This document shows, piece after piece, positions 27,786 through 36,035 of a DNA stretch of 38,183 nt. The stretch comes from an uncultured Opitutia bacterium. Lineage in GTDB: Bacteria; Verrucomicrobiota; Verrucomicrobiia; Opitutales; Opitutaceae. The first letter of the stretch is position 1. Every line of letters begins with the position of its first letter. The notes under the pieces are model-generated. The model was not told the origin of the DNA, ran no database searches, and saw nothing but the letters and a program-made list of their open reading frames with translations. A program made the translations under genes and the position numbers. The stretch spans positions 1 through 38,183 of the forward strand of contig CAIJFT010000146.1 in the NCBI GenBank assembly GCA_903820035.1, read 5' to 3'.

Positions 27786-28841
27786 ATGACCACAAACCGC
27801 ATGTCTGAAATGACGGCCCTCGGGGCCGATTGGTGGAACGACTCCGGCATCCCCGACGAACTCAGCCAAGCCATCGCGCTCGGCGCGGTCGGCGGCACGT
27901 CGAACCCGGTCATCGTTTCCCAGGCGGTGAAGGCCCAGCCCGCGCTCTGCCATCCCATCATCGACCGGCTCGTCCGCGACCACGCTTCCGACACCGAGGA
28001 CGACCTCGCCTGGAAGCTCATCCACACGCTCGCCATCGACGCGGCGTCACGCCTCATGCCGGTCTACCATGCGACCAAGGGCGTAAAGGGGTTCCTCTCC
28101 GCGCAGGTCAACCCGAAGTATTACCGGAGCAAGGAGCTCATGGTGGCGCAGGCGACCCAACTGGCCGCCCTCGCGCCGAATATCGCGATCAAGGCCCCCG
28201 CGACCGACATCGGCATCGAGGCCATCGAGGAGATGACCGCCCGCGGCATCCGCATCAACGCCACCGTCAGCTTCTGCGTGCCGCAGGCGATCGCCGTCTC
28301 CCGCGCGCTTGAACGCGGACTCAAACGGGCCCGGGCCGCCGGCCGCGACGCCGACGCCATTCAGCCGTACATCACCCTAATGATCGGGCGCGTCGACGAT
28401 CACCTGAAACGCGTGGCCGAGCGGGAAACAATCCCGACCACCCCCGGCGTCCTCGACTGGGCCGGCATCGCCGTATTCAAGCACGCGCACCAACTCTTCA
28501 AACGCCACGGACACGTCGGCACGCTCCTCGCCGCCGCCTACCGCCACGAGGCGCATTGGTCGCAGATCATCGGCCGCGAGGTGCTGCAGACCGTGCCGTA
28601 CACCTGGTGGACGAAGTACAACGTCTCGCCGACGCAGCCCACGCTCACCCTCGATCACCCCGTCGACGGCGCCATCCTCAGCGAGCTGCGCGCCAAGTTC
28701 CCCGACTTCATCCGCGCCCACGACGAAAACGGCATGAGACCCTCCGAGTTTATCGGCTACGGTGCGACCCAACACACCCTGACCCAGTTCCTCGGCGGCT
28801 ACGACGATCTCATCCAGTCGGTCCGCGCGCGCATGCTCTGA
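27786..28841 (+). CDS. transaldolase-family aldolase in the inositol operon
   Basis: 351 residues. The transaldolase/fructose-6-phosphate aldolase barrel is recognisable: Asp19 in 'WWNDSGI', 'GGTSNPVI' (Ser39-Asn40), 'FLSAQVNPKYY', Schiff-base Lys136 in 'IAIKAPATDIG', Asn158 and Thr160 in 'RINATVSF', and Arg202 in 'IGRVDD'. Lys-to-Asn spacing is 22, as in Escherichia coli TalB (132 to 154). The residue aligned with TalB Glu96 is Gln107, as in fructose-6-phosphate aldolase (Gln59). The gene lies between iolE and iolA. Known transaldolases move a dihydroxyacetone unit. Here the likely substrate is 2-deoxy-5-keto-gluconate, giving malonate semialdehyde (inference). An ordinary pentose-phosphate role cannot be excluded. 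Confidence 0.88.
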   Translation: MTTNRMSEMTALGADWWNDSGIPDELSQAIALGAVGGTSNPVIVSQAVKAQPALCHPIIDRLVRDHASDTEDDLAWKLIHTLAIDAASRLMPVYHATKGVKGFLSAQVNPKYYRSKELMVAQATQLAALAPNIAIKAPATDIGIEAIEEMTARGIRINATVSFCVPQAIAVSRALERGLKRARAAGRDADAIQPYITLMIGRVDDHLKRVAERETIPTTPGVLDWAGIAVFKHAHQLFKRHGHVGTLLAAAYRHEAHWSQIIGREVLQTVPYTWWTKYNVSPTQPTLTLDHPVDGAILSELRAKFPDFIRAHDENGMRPSEFIGYGATQHTLTQFLGGYDDLIQSVRARML

Positions 28842-28875
28842 GGCGCTGCCGCGCCTCAGAGCCGTTGCAAGCATC

Positions 28876-28965
28876 AGGTTGAACGTGGAAAGCCCCGGAC
28901 CCGACCGGCGCACGCCAACACCAACGGTCCTTCCCCTTTCAACTTTCAACCTTCAACGTTCACCT
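28876..28965 (+). repeat. heptad repeat and inverted repeat upstream of iolA
   Basis: Four tandem heptads, TTCAACT, TTCAACC, TTCAACG and TTCACCT (28938-28965), end 5 nt before the iolA start codon. A 17-nt segment at 28876-28892 is an inverted copy of 28936-28952 with two mismatches, so the spacer could fold into a long hairpin with a 43-nt loop. Confidence 0.5.
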
Positions 28966-28970
28966 TCGTC

Positions 28971-30458
28971 ATGAGTACTCCCCTCGTTCCCCATTTCATC
29001 GCCGGCGAATGGATCCGGCCCGCCGGCCTCGCCACCACGCCCGTCTACAATCCGTCGACCGGTGACGTCATCGCAGAGTGCCCGGTCGGCGGCGCCACCG
29101 AAGTCAACGCCGCCGTGACCGCCGCGCACGCTGCGTTTGCCGACTGGCGCGAGACGCCGGCCGTGGACCGCGCCCGCGTGTTCTTTCGCTACCGTCAGCT
29201 CGTCGAACAGAACTTCGACCGCATCTGCGCGACGGTCTCGCGCGAGCACGGCAAAACCCTCGCCGAGGCGCGCGGCAGCGCCTTCCGCGGCCTCGAAAAC
29301 ATCGAGTACGCCTGCGGCGTCCCCTCGCTGCTCTTCGGCGATACCCTCGAAAACCTCGCCCGCGGCGTCGACTGCGAGACCTTCTTGCAGCCGCTCGGCG
29401 TGTGCGTGGGCATCACCCCGTTCAACTTCCCCGCGATGGTCCCGCTGTGGATGTACCCGCTCGCCATCGCCTGCGGCAATACCTTCGTCCTGAAGCCGAG
29501 CGAGAAGGTCCCGCTCACGGCGGTGCTGCTCGGCGAACTGCTCGAGCAGGCGGGATTGCCCAAGGGAGTGTTCAATATCGTCCACGGCGGCCGCGACTGC
29601 GTCGATGCGCTGCTCACCCACCCGCAGGTCCGCGCGGTGTCATTCGTCGGTTCGTCGCCGGTCGCCAAATACATCTACGAGACCGGGACCCGGAACGGCA
29701 AACGCGTCCAGGCCAACGGCGGCGCGAAGAACTACATCGTGATCATGCCGGACGCCGACATCCCGAAGACGGTCGAGGCGCTCTCGACCGCCGCCTTCGG
29801 TTGCGCCGGCGAACGCTGCATGGCCGGGTCCACCGCCATCACCGTCGGCGCCGCGGCGGAGCGCCTGCTGCCCTCGCTCGTCGACGCCGCGCGCAAGATC
29901 CGCGTCGGCCCGACCGATCGCCCCGCGCAGCCCGACATGGGCCCGGTCATTTCCGCCCTGCACCGCGACCGCATCCTCGACCTCGTCGCCACCGGGGAAA
30001 GGGAGGGCGCCAAGGTCATCGCCGACGGCCGCGGCGTGAAGGTCACCGATGCCCCGCGCGGCTTCTACCTCGGCGCCACGATCGTCGACGGCGTGCAACA
30101 GAACATGACGCTCGCCCGCGAGGAAGTCTTCGGCCCGGTGCTGAATGTGATGCGCATGGACGATCTCGACCGCGCGATCGAAATCACCAACGCGTCCGCC
30201 TTCGGCAACGGCGCCGCGATTTTCACCAACAGCGGCAAAGCCGCACGCGAGTTCAAGCACCGCGTGAAGGCCGGCATGGTCGGGATCAACGTCGGCGTGC
30301 CCGCGACGATGGCGATGTTCCCCTTCACCGGCTGGGACGACTCATTCTACGGCGATCTGCATATCCAGGGCCGCGAGGCCGTGCAGTTCTACACCCAACA
30401 GAAGGTTGTCACGACGCGCTGGTTTGGCGACGGCGTCGGCGACGTCTGGAAGAAATAA
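28971..30458 (+). CDS. iolA: methylmalonate/malonate-semialdehyde dehydrogenase (CoA-acylating)
   Basis: 495 residues. It is an aldehyde dehydrogenase superfamily member of the MmsA/IolA type: 'GVCVGITPFNFPAMVPLWMY', 'LKPSEKVPLTA', 'FVGSSPVAKYIYETG', 'RVQANGGAKNYIVIMPDAD', catalytic Cys283 in 'GCAGERCMAGS', and 'EEVFGPVLNV' near the C-terminus. It oxidises malonate semialdehyde with NAD+ and CoA to acetyl-CoA and CO2, the last step of inositol breakdown. Its presence right behind the transaldolase-family gene implies that malonate semialdehyde is made by this locus, although iolC and iolJ are not here. Confidence 0.95.
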   Translation: MSTPLVPHFIAGEWIRPAGLATTPVYNPSTGDVIAECPVGGATEVNAAVTAAHAAFADWRETPAVDRARVFFRYRQLVEQNFDRICATVSREHGKTLAEARGSAFRGLENIEYACGVPSLLFGDTLENLARGVDCETFLQPLGVCVGITPFNFPAMVPLWMYPLAIACGNTFVLKPSEKVPLTAVLLGELLEQAGLPKGVFNIVHGGRDCVDALLTHPQVRAVSFVGSSPVAKYIYETGTRNGKRVQANGGAKNYIVIMPDADIPKTVEALSTAAFGCAGERCMAGSTAITVGAAAERLLPSLVDAARKIRVGPTDRPAQPDMGPVISALHRDRILDLVATGEREGAKVIADGRGVKVTDAPRGFYLGATIVDGVQQNMTLAREEVFGPVLNVMRMDDLDRAIEITNASAFGNGAAIFTNSGKAAREFKHRVKAGMVGINVGVPATMAMFPFTGWDDSFYGDLHIQGREAVQFYTQQKVVTTRWFGDGVGDVWKK

Positions 30459-30500
30459 CCGCGCCGCCAGACCCCGTGCCGTTCGGCGTGAGGTCGGCCA

Positions 30501-30526
30501 GCTCGCTGGCGAGCGCCCGGATCCGG
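30501..30526. repeat. adjacent palindromes in the iolA-DUF1080 spacer
   Basis: The 197-nt spacer after iolA contains GCTCGC-TG-GCGAGC (30501-30514) and the perfect palindrome CCGGATCCGG (30517-30526), followed by alternating GC sequence. There is no T tract. They may be attenuating or transcript-stabilising hairpins, or simply a by-product of base composition. Confidence 0.3.
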
Positions 30527-30655
30527 CGCGCGCGAGCGCGCTGCCCGACGCCAAACCGCAGGTCCGCCGCCGCCGGATCAACCACCCGCAACGCAGCGTT
30601 GAATTGCGCCACGGCGGCGCACAACCTCACCGCGCTCTCCCTGTTTACTCCAACC

Positions 30656-31390
30656 ATGAAATCCCTGCACCTACCCCTACTTGCCCTCGCCTTCCTCTCT
30701 GCCGGTCTCGCCGCCCCCCGTGCGGCCGACGGCTTCGCGTCCCTCTTCAACGGCCGCGACCTCTCCTCCTGGAAGGTACCCGCCGGCGACAACGGTCACT
30801 GGAAGGTGCTCGACGGTGTGATCGACTACGACGCCCGCAGCGAGGCGGCCGGCGACAAGAACCTCTGGTCGGAGAAGGAATACAAGGACTTCGTCCTGCA
30901 GATCGACTGGCGCATCAAGGCGACAACCGGCCTATACCCGGTGCCGACCGTGCTGCCGGACGGCACCCACAAGAAGGGCCCGGACGGCAAGGACATCCTC
31001 ACGCCCACGCCCAACGCCGACTCCGGCATTTACCTGCGCGGCACGAGCAAGGCGCAGCTCAACATCTGGTGCTGGCCGATCGGTTCCGGGGAAGTGTATG
31101 GCTACCGGATGGACGCGAAGATGCCGTCATCCGTCCGCGCCGGCGTGACGCCGAAGCTCAAGGCCGATAAACCGGTCGGCGAGTGGAACCATTTTGAGAT
31201 CACGATGAAGGGCGAACGCCTCACCGTGGTGCTCAACGGCCAGACCGTGCTCGAAAACGCCCAACTGCCCGGCGTCCCGGAAAAGGGCGCGCTCGCGCTG
31301 CAACACCACGGCGGCTTCAAGGACGGCCAGTACTCGCCCGCCTCCAGCCTGGTGCAGTTCCGTAATATCAGCATCAAGGAATTGAAATGA
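30656..31390 (+). CDS. DUF1080 (3-keto-disaccharide hydrolase-type) secreted protein
   Basis: 244 residues from the ATG at 30656, which opens a signal peptide ('LALAFLSAGLAAPRAA', cleavage near residue 23). The mature part is a single DUF1080 concanavalin A-like sandwich: 'GFASLFNGRDLSSWKVPAG', 'LWSEKEYKDFVLQIDWRI', 'NADSGIYLRG', 'GEWNHFEITMKGERLTVVLN' and 'GALALQHHGG', ending 'FRNISIKELK'. Some DUF1080 members hydrolyse 3-keto-glycosides after a dehydrogenase has oxidised the sugar; others are only carbohydrate-binding. In this operon it might act on inositol glycosides in the periplasm (inference). Confidence 0.88.
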   Translation: MKSLHLPLLALAFLSAGLAAPRAADGFASLFNGRDLSSWKVPAGDNGHWKVLDGVIDYDARSEAAGDKNLWSEKEYKDFVLQIDWRIKATTGLYPVPTVLPDGTHKKGPDGKDILTPTPNADSGIYLRGTSKAQLNIWCWPIGSGEVYGYRMDAKMPSSVRAGVTPKLKADKPVGEWNHFEITMKGERLTVVLNGQTVLENAQLPGVPEKGALALQHHGGFKDGQYSPASSLVQFRNISIKELK

Positions 31391-31392
31391 GG

Positions 31393-31463
31393 TTGCCCCG
31401 GCCGTTGGCCGGGCAATTCGCACGAAATTCTCTAAGTCGTGCCCGCCCAACCGGCGGGCCTAC
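31393..31463. repeat. three hairpins including a REP-like GTAG palindrome
   Basis: Three stems lie in series in the 106-nt spacer: TTGCC(C)CGGCC with GGCCGGGCAA (31393-31416, one bulged C), GCACGA with TCGTGC (31420-31442), and GCCCGCC-CAACC-GGCGGGC (31441-31459) flanked by CTAC (31460-31463), i.e. GTAG plus palindrome on the minus strand. The last resembles the copies at 17027 and 32749. Confidence 0.5.
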
Positions 31464-31496
31464 AACCCAACCGCCGCCATCTCCAATCACCGAACC

Positions 31497-32621
31497 ATGT
31501 CCTACCTCACCGCCCAACCGGCCGAACGCATTCTCCTCGGGCCCGGCCCGAGCCCCGTGCCGCAGCGCGTGCTCCGCGCGCTGTCGGCGCCGACGCTCGG
31601 CCACCTTGATCCACAGTATCTCACCATCATGGACGAGACCTGCGCCATGCTGCGCGAGGTCTTCGGCACGAAAAACGCGCTGACCTTCCCGGTCAGCGGC
31701 ACCGGCATGGCCGGCATGGAGTGCTGCGCCGTGAACCTCGTGGAGCCCGGCGATGAGGTTATTGTGTGCGTCAACGGCGTCTTCGGCGCGCGGATGAAGG
31801 ACGTCATGGAACGTTGCGGCGCGGTGGTCCATGCCCTCGAAGCCCCGTGGGGCGAAGGCTATACGATCGAGCAAATCACCGCCAAGCTCGACCAGCATCC
31901 GAAGGCCAAGGTGTTCGCCATCGTACAGGCCGAAACCAGCACCGGCGCGCTGCAACCGCTCGAAGGCATCGCGGATGTCGTGCACGCCCGCGGCGCGTTG
32001 CTCCTCGTCGACGCCGTCACGAGCCTCGGCGGCCACGAGTTGAAGGTCGACGCCTGGGGCATCGATGCAATCTACAGCGGCACGCAAAAGTGCCTCAGCT
32101 GCCCCCCCGGACTGTCCCCCGTCAGCTTCGGCGACCGCGCCCTCGCCCGCATGGATGCACGCAAGACCAAGGTGCAGTCTTGGTACCTCGACGTCTCGAT
32201 GTTGCGGAAATATTACACCGGGGGCTCCGGGGCCGGCGGCGGTCGGGTTTACCACCACACCGCGCCGATCAACATGACCTACGCGTTGCGGGAAGCGCTC
32301 GTCATGGTCCTCGAGGAAGGCCTCGACGCCCGGATTGCCCGCCACGCCGCCATGCACCAGCGCCTGCGCGCCGGACTCGCGGATCTCGGACTGGGCTACA
32401 TCCCGTCCCGCTCGCTCCACTCGTTGAATTGCATCCGTATCCCCGAAGGCGCCAACGACGGGGCAGTCCGCGGCCGGCTCCTGACGGAGTACGGCATCGA
32501 AATCGGCGCCGGCCTCGGCGTCATGGCCGGCAAGGCTTGGCGCATCGGGCTGATGGGCCATGGCTCGAACGTGCGCAATGTGGACCTCGTCCTTGCAGCG
32601 CTGCGGAATATCCTGAAGTAG
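31497..32621 (+). CDS. class V aminotransferase (alanine/serine-glyoxylate type)
   Basis: 374 residues. It is a PLP-dependent fold-type I enzyme of the AGXT/SPT branch: 'LLGPGPSPVPQRVLRAL', 'TLGHLDPQYLTIMDE', 'PVSGTGMAGMECCAVNLVEP', 'VQAETSTGALQPLEGI', 'LLLVDAVTSLGGHEL' and the PLP Lys198 in 'AIYSGTQKCLSCPPGLSPVS'. Family members transfer amino groups between alanine or serine and glyoxylate. It is the last gene of the rightward group, separated from the DUF1080 gene by 106 nt of hairpins, so it may or may not be in the same transcript. A role with malonate semialdehyde (to beta-alanine) is conceivable but unsupported. Confidence 0.92.
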   Translation: MSYLTAQPAERILLGPGPSPVPQRVLRALSAPTLGHLDPQYLTIMDETCAMLREVFGTKNALTFPVSGTGMAGMECCAVNLVEPGDEVIVCVNGVFGARMKDVMERCGAVVHALEAPWGEGYTIEQITAKLDQHPKAKVFAIVQAETSTGALQPLEGIADVVHARGALLLVDAVTSLGGHELKVDAWGIDAIYSGTQKCLSCPPGLSPVSFGDRALARMDARKTKVQSWYLDVSMLRKYYTGGSGAGGGRVYHHTAPINMTYALREALVMVLEEGLDARIARHAAMHQRLRAGLADLGLGYIPSRSLHSLNCIRIPEGANDGAVRGRLLTEYGIEIGAGLGVMAGKAWRIGLMGHGSNVRNVDLVLAALRNILK

Positions 32622-32748
32622 GCTCGAAACCACTCCGACCGCGGGTCCTGATGTGATTTCGCGGACGTGGGTTGGCGTGGGGCAAGGACGGCCAAGCTGC
32701 CAGGGTCTGGCCTCCCCGTTAGGCCAAAAGGCTTTTGTTATCCGGTCG

Positions 32749-32775
32749 GTAGGACCGCCCGGCAGGCGGTCCTAC
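32749..32775. repeat. REP-like palindrome with GTAG at both ends
   Basis: A perfect 11-bp stem, GTAGGACCGCC (32749-32759) with GGCGGTCCTAC (32765-32775), and a 5-nt loop CGGCA. It lies in the 186-nt spacer between the convergent aminotransferase and TonB receptor genes. It reads GTAG on both strands. It could also act as a bidirectional terminator, although no T tract follows. Confidence 0.6.
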
Positions 32776-32807
32776 ACTGGCGAGCGCCAGCTCTCGGGAC
32801 CCTGGCA

Positions 32808-35800
32808 CTAGAACCGGCCGTTGACGCCGAGATTGATGGTCGTGCCGTTGATGATGGTGGTCTGCATTTGGCTGCGAACCCCCATGTACAAGACCTGCGG
32901 GGCATTGAATAGATTCGAAATGTCACAGGTAAGGCTGAAGCCGGGGCGCAACTGATAGGCCAAACCCCAATTCACGACCTCCATCGCCCGCCGGAAGGAG
33001 TTTCGCCCCAAGGTCGCGGCGGAGTAGGTTACGACGTAGTCGCTGGTCCGGTTGTAGAGCACCCGCGTGCTAAAATTCTGGTAGCGCCAGGACAGCATGA
33101 GGTTCGCGGCACGCGGGATGAACCCGGCAATCTGGCCGGTCTTAAGGTTGGCGTTGGTGCCGCCAAAATCGCCGTGGGTGTCGATCAACGTATAGTTCGC
33201 GGAACCGCTCAGCCCCTTGAGCAGGCCGGGCAGGAACGTGAACTGCTGCTGGTAGCTGAACTCCCAGCCCTGCACGTAGGCCGTGCCCGCGTTGATCGAT
33301 TGGAACAGGTCGTAGTTGGCGTAATCCCCGTTGTAACCGTTGTTGTTACCGGTGCCGATTTTCCCCGTGTTGATCCCCGTGATGATGTAGTCGGTGATCG
33401 TCTTCTTAAAGAACCCCACCGAAAAGTTGCCCACCGGCTCGAAATAATAATCGAGCGACGAATCCCAGTTCGTCGCCATCTGCGGCAGCAAGGCGGGGTT
33501 ATTGACACTGACGGTCTGGGCGACGTCGTTCGCACTTTCACCGGGATGCAAGTTGCTCATCGCCGGACGCCCAAAGCTCGTTGACCAACTGAGGCGGGCC
33601 TTGAGGTTACGGGTGACATCATGGGTCAGATGGGCGCTGGGAAAAGACTTGGTGTAACTGCCTTCAGAGGTCCGGAAGTAATTGCCGTAATCGCGGAGCG
33701 CAGAGCCCACTGGATCGGCCACTTGCTGCGCGGCGGTGCTCCGCGCACTGGAGCGAGGGGCTAACACCCACCCGGCGCCAGAGGTATCCGTTTTTTCGGT
33801 GCGCACACCGGTGAGGTAGCTGGTGTTTCCCAGGATCCCCTCGCGGGCAAACTTACCCTGCGCCATCAGGTAACCGGCCGTGACCGTCTCGAACAGCGTC
33901 CGCGGGGTGGAATAACGGTTGGCCTCCCGGAAATAAAGGTCCTCGGCCCAATCGGTGGGTTTGACCAGATGATAGTTGGTGAACACCGACTGGGAGTCCC
34001 ACATCGGGATATGCCGGCCGGTCTTGGTTTCATCATTCTCGAGGCGATTCGGATTAGAAGGTAGCGGACCGGTGCCCGTGTAGCTCCAGCGCCGGCTGTC
34101 GGTCAGAACCTGCGCCAGGGTTTCGCGCCATTGCGCCCCGGCCTTGATGATAATGGGCGTCGCCGTCGGGATGACGTAGCGGGCGTTGCCGCGGATCTCG
34201 CGGAGTCGGTTGTCGTTCTGGCCGTTTGCATGGGTCAGCCCATTGACCGGCGGACGATAATTGTCGGGGTTGCCCATGTCGGGACCCGCCGTCTGCACAA
34301 ACCGCGGGTACAGATCCGACTTCGACCGATCAAGGATCCAACCAATATTCGTGATGCGATTGGTGAAGGACGCGCCTTCGCCGTTGCCGTTGTTGAGGTT
34401 CGTGCGCGCGTAGTTGGCGGTATAATCGAGCTGGAGCGGCCCAAACTCCTGCTCCGCGTTGAGATCCAACCGGCGCATGCGGACCATGTAATGGTTGGGT
34501 CCAACCATATTCATGTCGATCTGCGAGGTGGGAACGGCGCGGACCTCGGTGACGCGATCGGTAAAGCCGGGCACGATGCTGGTCGTCGCACCGGGGATCG
34601 TACTCTGATTCTGCGTTCCCGTACTGGCGGTCACGATCCAGCGCACGCGCATCAACTCGTAGTTGTCGTTGGCGATGATATTCGCCGAAAGCTTCGTGTG
34701 GGCCGACAGCCGGTAGTCGGTTTTGACGTTCATACTGACCTGCTTCCGGTTGTTGTAATTATCCTGAGTCCGGTAGCTCCAAACAAAGGCGGGCTGGGTG
34801 GTGGTATTTTGAAAGTCGCGATCCGTCCGGAAAAACCCCACGGCGTTTTCACTGTAGAACGCGTTGACGCTCACGGCCAGATTCCGCTGCTCGCCGAAAA
34901 CATCAAATACCTCCTGATAGCCGAAGTTAAACATCGGATGGGAGCGGTGCTCCTCACGAATCGGGATCTGATCGGTAAACGAGGGAGCGATACGGGCGGA
35001 GAGGCTGTAGTTAAAACGGCGCTTTTCCTTCATGCTGAGCGCCGAACGGGTCTTGAGGTTCACCGTGCCGCCGAGGGAATCGGCGCCCTTGTCAGGCGTA
35101 TGGCCTTTGACGAGTTCCATCTGATCAAACATCGCGCCGGTGATGCTCTGCGTCTCAAACGCCCGGCTCGTGCCGAGGGTCGTAAGCCTAGAACCGTCGA
35201 CCGTGATGGTGTTGAGGGAGGCATCCATGCCGCGGATGCTGAAGGCATAGGCGAGACCCTCTTCGGTCGGGCTGCCCGCAACACCGGGTAGACGCATCAA
35301 GACTTCGCCGGCGCTCATATTCGGCAGGTTGCCGAATGAATCCGTCGCGACGACATTCTTCAAATTCGGCGCATTGCGCTGCGAGGTGATCGCCACGGCG
35401 CCGCCCTCGCGTTCGCCGGTGACCTTGAAGGCATCGAGCTTGTAAATGCCGGTGGTTAGATCGAAGTCCCGCGTGGCCCGCTGACCCGCCGAAACCGTCA
35501 CCTGGGTACGGACCGTATCAAGTCCGATATAGGATATAACAAGTTCATGTGTGCCGACCGGAAGCCCGCTCAGAACGTAGCGTCCGGCTTTATCGGTCAA
35601 CGTGGTCAGGCTCTGCGCCGGCACCTCGACCCTTGCGCCTTCGAGCAAGTTGCCCACCGCCGTATTGCTCACCGTGCCGGTCAGCGAACCGGAGCCGTCA
35701 GAAGCCACCAGCGGCGGGAGGAGGGAGAGCAAACCAGCCAGCGCCAGCAGACGGAGGCCAACGGGGTAAAACAGGGCACGGTAAACACCGGCCACCGAGA

Positions 35801-35819
35801 ACGGGGAGGAGGATAACAT
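32808..35819 (-). CDS. TonB-dependent receptor, tandem paralogue 1
   Basis: 1003 residues from the ATG at 35819, chosen because it leads into the signal peptide ('LRLLALAGLLSLLPPLVAS', about 22-40). The frame upstream is open to 36011 but has Arg/Pro-rich shadow composition. It has a carboxypeptidase-regulatory-like domain (about 46-125, 'GSLTGTVSNTAVGNLLEGAR'), a plug ('NLPNMSAGEVLMRLPGVAG', 'DKGADSLGGTVNLKTRSAL') and a beta-barrel ending in 'INLGVNGRF'. It is closely similar to the next receptor over most of the barrel. The substrate is unknown; a link with the inositol locus rests only on position, as it converges on the aminotransferase gene. Confidence 0.93.
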   Translation of the reverse strand: MLSSSPFSVAGVYRALFYPVGLRLLALAGLLSLLPPLVASDGSGSLTGTVSNTAVGNLLEGARVEVPAQSLTTLTDKAGRYVLSGLPVGTHELVISYIGLDTVRTQVTVSAGQRATRDFDLTTGIYKLDAFKVTGEREGGAVAITSQRNAPNLKNVVATDSFGNLPNMSAGEVLMRLPGVAGSPTEEGLAYAFSIRGMDASLNTITVDGSRLTTLGTSRAFETQSITGAMFDQMELVKGHTPDKGADSLGGTVNLKTRSALSMKEKRRFNYSLSARIAPSFTDQIPIREEHRSHPMFNFGYQEVFDVFGEQRNLAVSVNAFYSENAVGFFRTDRDFQNTTTQPAFVWSYRTQDNYNNRKQVSMNVKTDYRLSAHTKLSANIIANDNYELMRVRWIVTASTGTQNQSTIPGATTSIVPGFTDRVTEVRAVPTSQIDMNMVGPNHYMVRMRRLDLNAEQEFGPLQLDYTANYARTNLNNGNGEGASFTNRITNIGWILDRSKSDLYPRFVQTAGPDMGNPDNYRPPVNGLTHANGQNDNRLREIRGNARYVIPTATPIIIKAGAQWRETLAQVLTDSRRWSYTGTGPLPSNPNRLENDETKTGRHIPMWDSQSVFTNYHLVKPTDWAEDLYFREANRYSTPRTLFETVTAGYLMAQGKFAREGILGNTSYLTGVRTEKTDTSGAGWVLAPRSSARSTAAQQVADPVGSALRDYGNYFRTSEGSYTKSFPSAHLTHDVTRNLKARLSWSTSFGRPAMSNLHPGESANDVAQTVSVNNPALLPQMATNWDSSLDYYFEPVGNFSVGFFKKTITDYIITGINTGKIGTGNNNGYNGDYANYDLFQSINAGTAYVQGWEFSYQQQFTFLPGLLKGLSGSANYTLIDTHGDFGGTNANLKTGQIAGFIPRAANLMLSWRYQNFSTRVLYNRTSDYVVTYSAATLGRNSFRRAMEVVNWGLAYQLRPGFSLTCDISNLFNAPQVLYMGVRSQMQTTIINGTTINLGVNGRF

Positions 35820-36011
35820 GACAGCGATGGGGGTTGTGCAATGATCGGTCGGGTTGGACGCAACGCGGCGATCGGGGGGGTCTATCGTGACCGGATGCGT
35901 TAGGGGCAACGCACCGGAGGGGTGCGAACACAGAACGCCACGGCGCCACCGCATGCAAGCGGTAAGCACCCCGCCCCGAGATCGGGCGCGGTCCGGAGGG
36001 GAAAATGGCAA

Positions 36012-36025
36012 GCGCGGCGCCGCGC
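36012..36025 (-). terminator. GC palindrome just after the second tandem receptor gene
   Basis: A perfect 14-bp self-complementary sequence (GCGCGGC then GCCGCGC) 10 nt beyond the stop codon, followed on the minus strand by a weak T-containing stretch. It is a possible terminator between the two receptor genes, which would make them separate transcripts. Confidence 0.3.
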
Positions 36026-36035
36026 GCCGCCGGGC

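Noticed and set aside
27663-28970. Short-period repeats considered as a CRISPR array.
   Set aside because: Units are 7 bp, contiguous and degenerate, with no repeat-spacer alternation and no cas genes.
34131-35291. Long plus-strand open frame (386 codons) inside the first tandem TonB receptor.
   Set aside because: Mirror image of receptor codons; no motif, no spacing to a promoter, and similar shadows occur in the paralogue.
35820-36011. N-terminal extension of the first tandem receptor to 36011.
   Set aside because: The added 64 residues are Arg/Pro/His-rich and precede the natural signal peptide that starts at the ATG at 35819.
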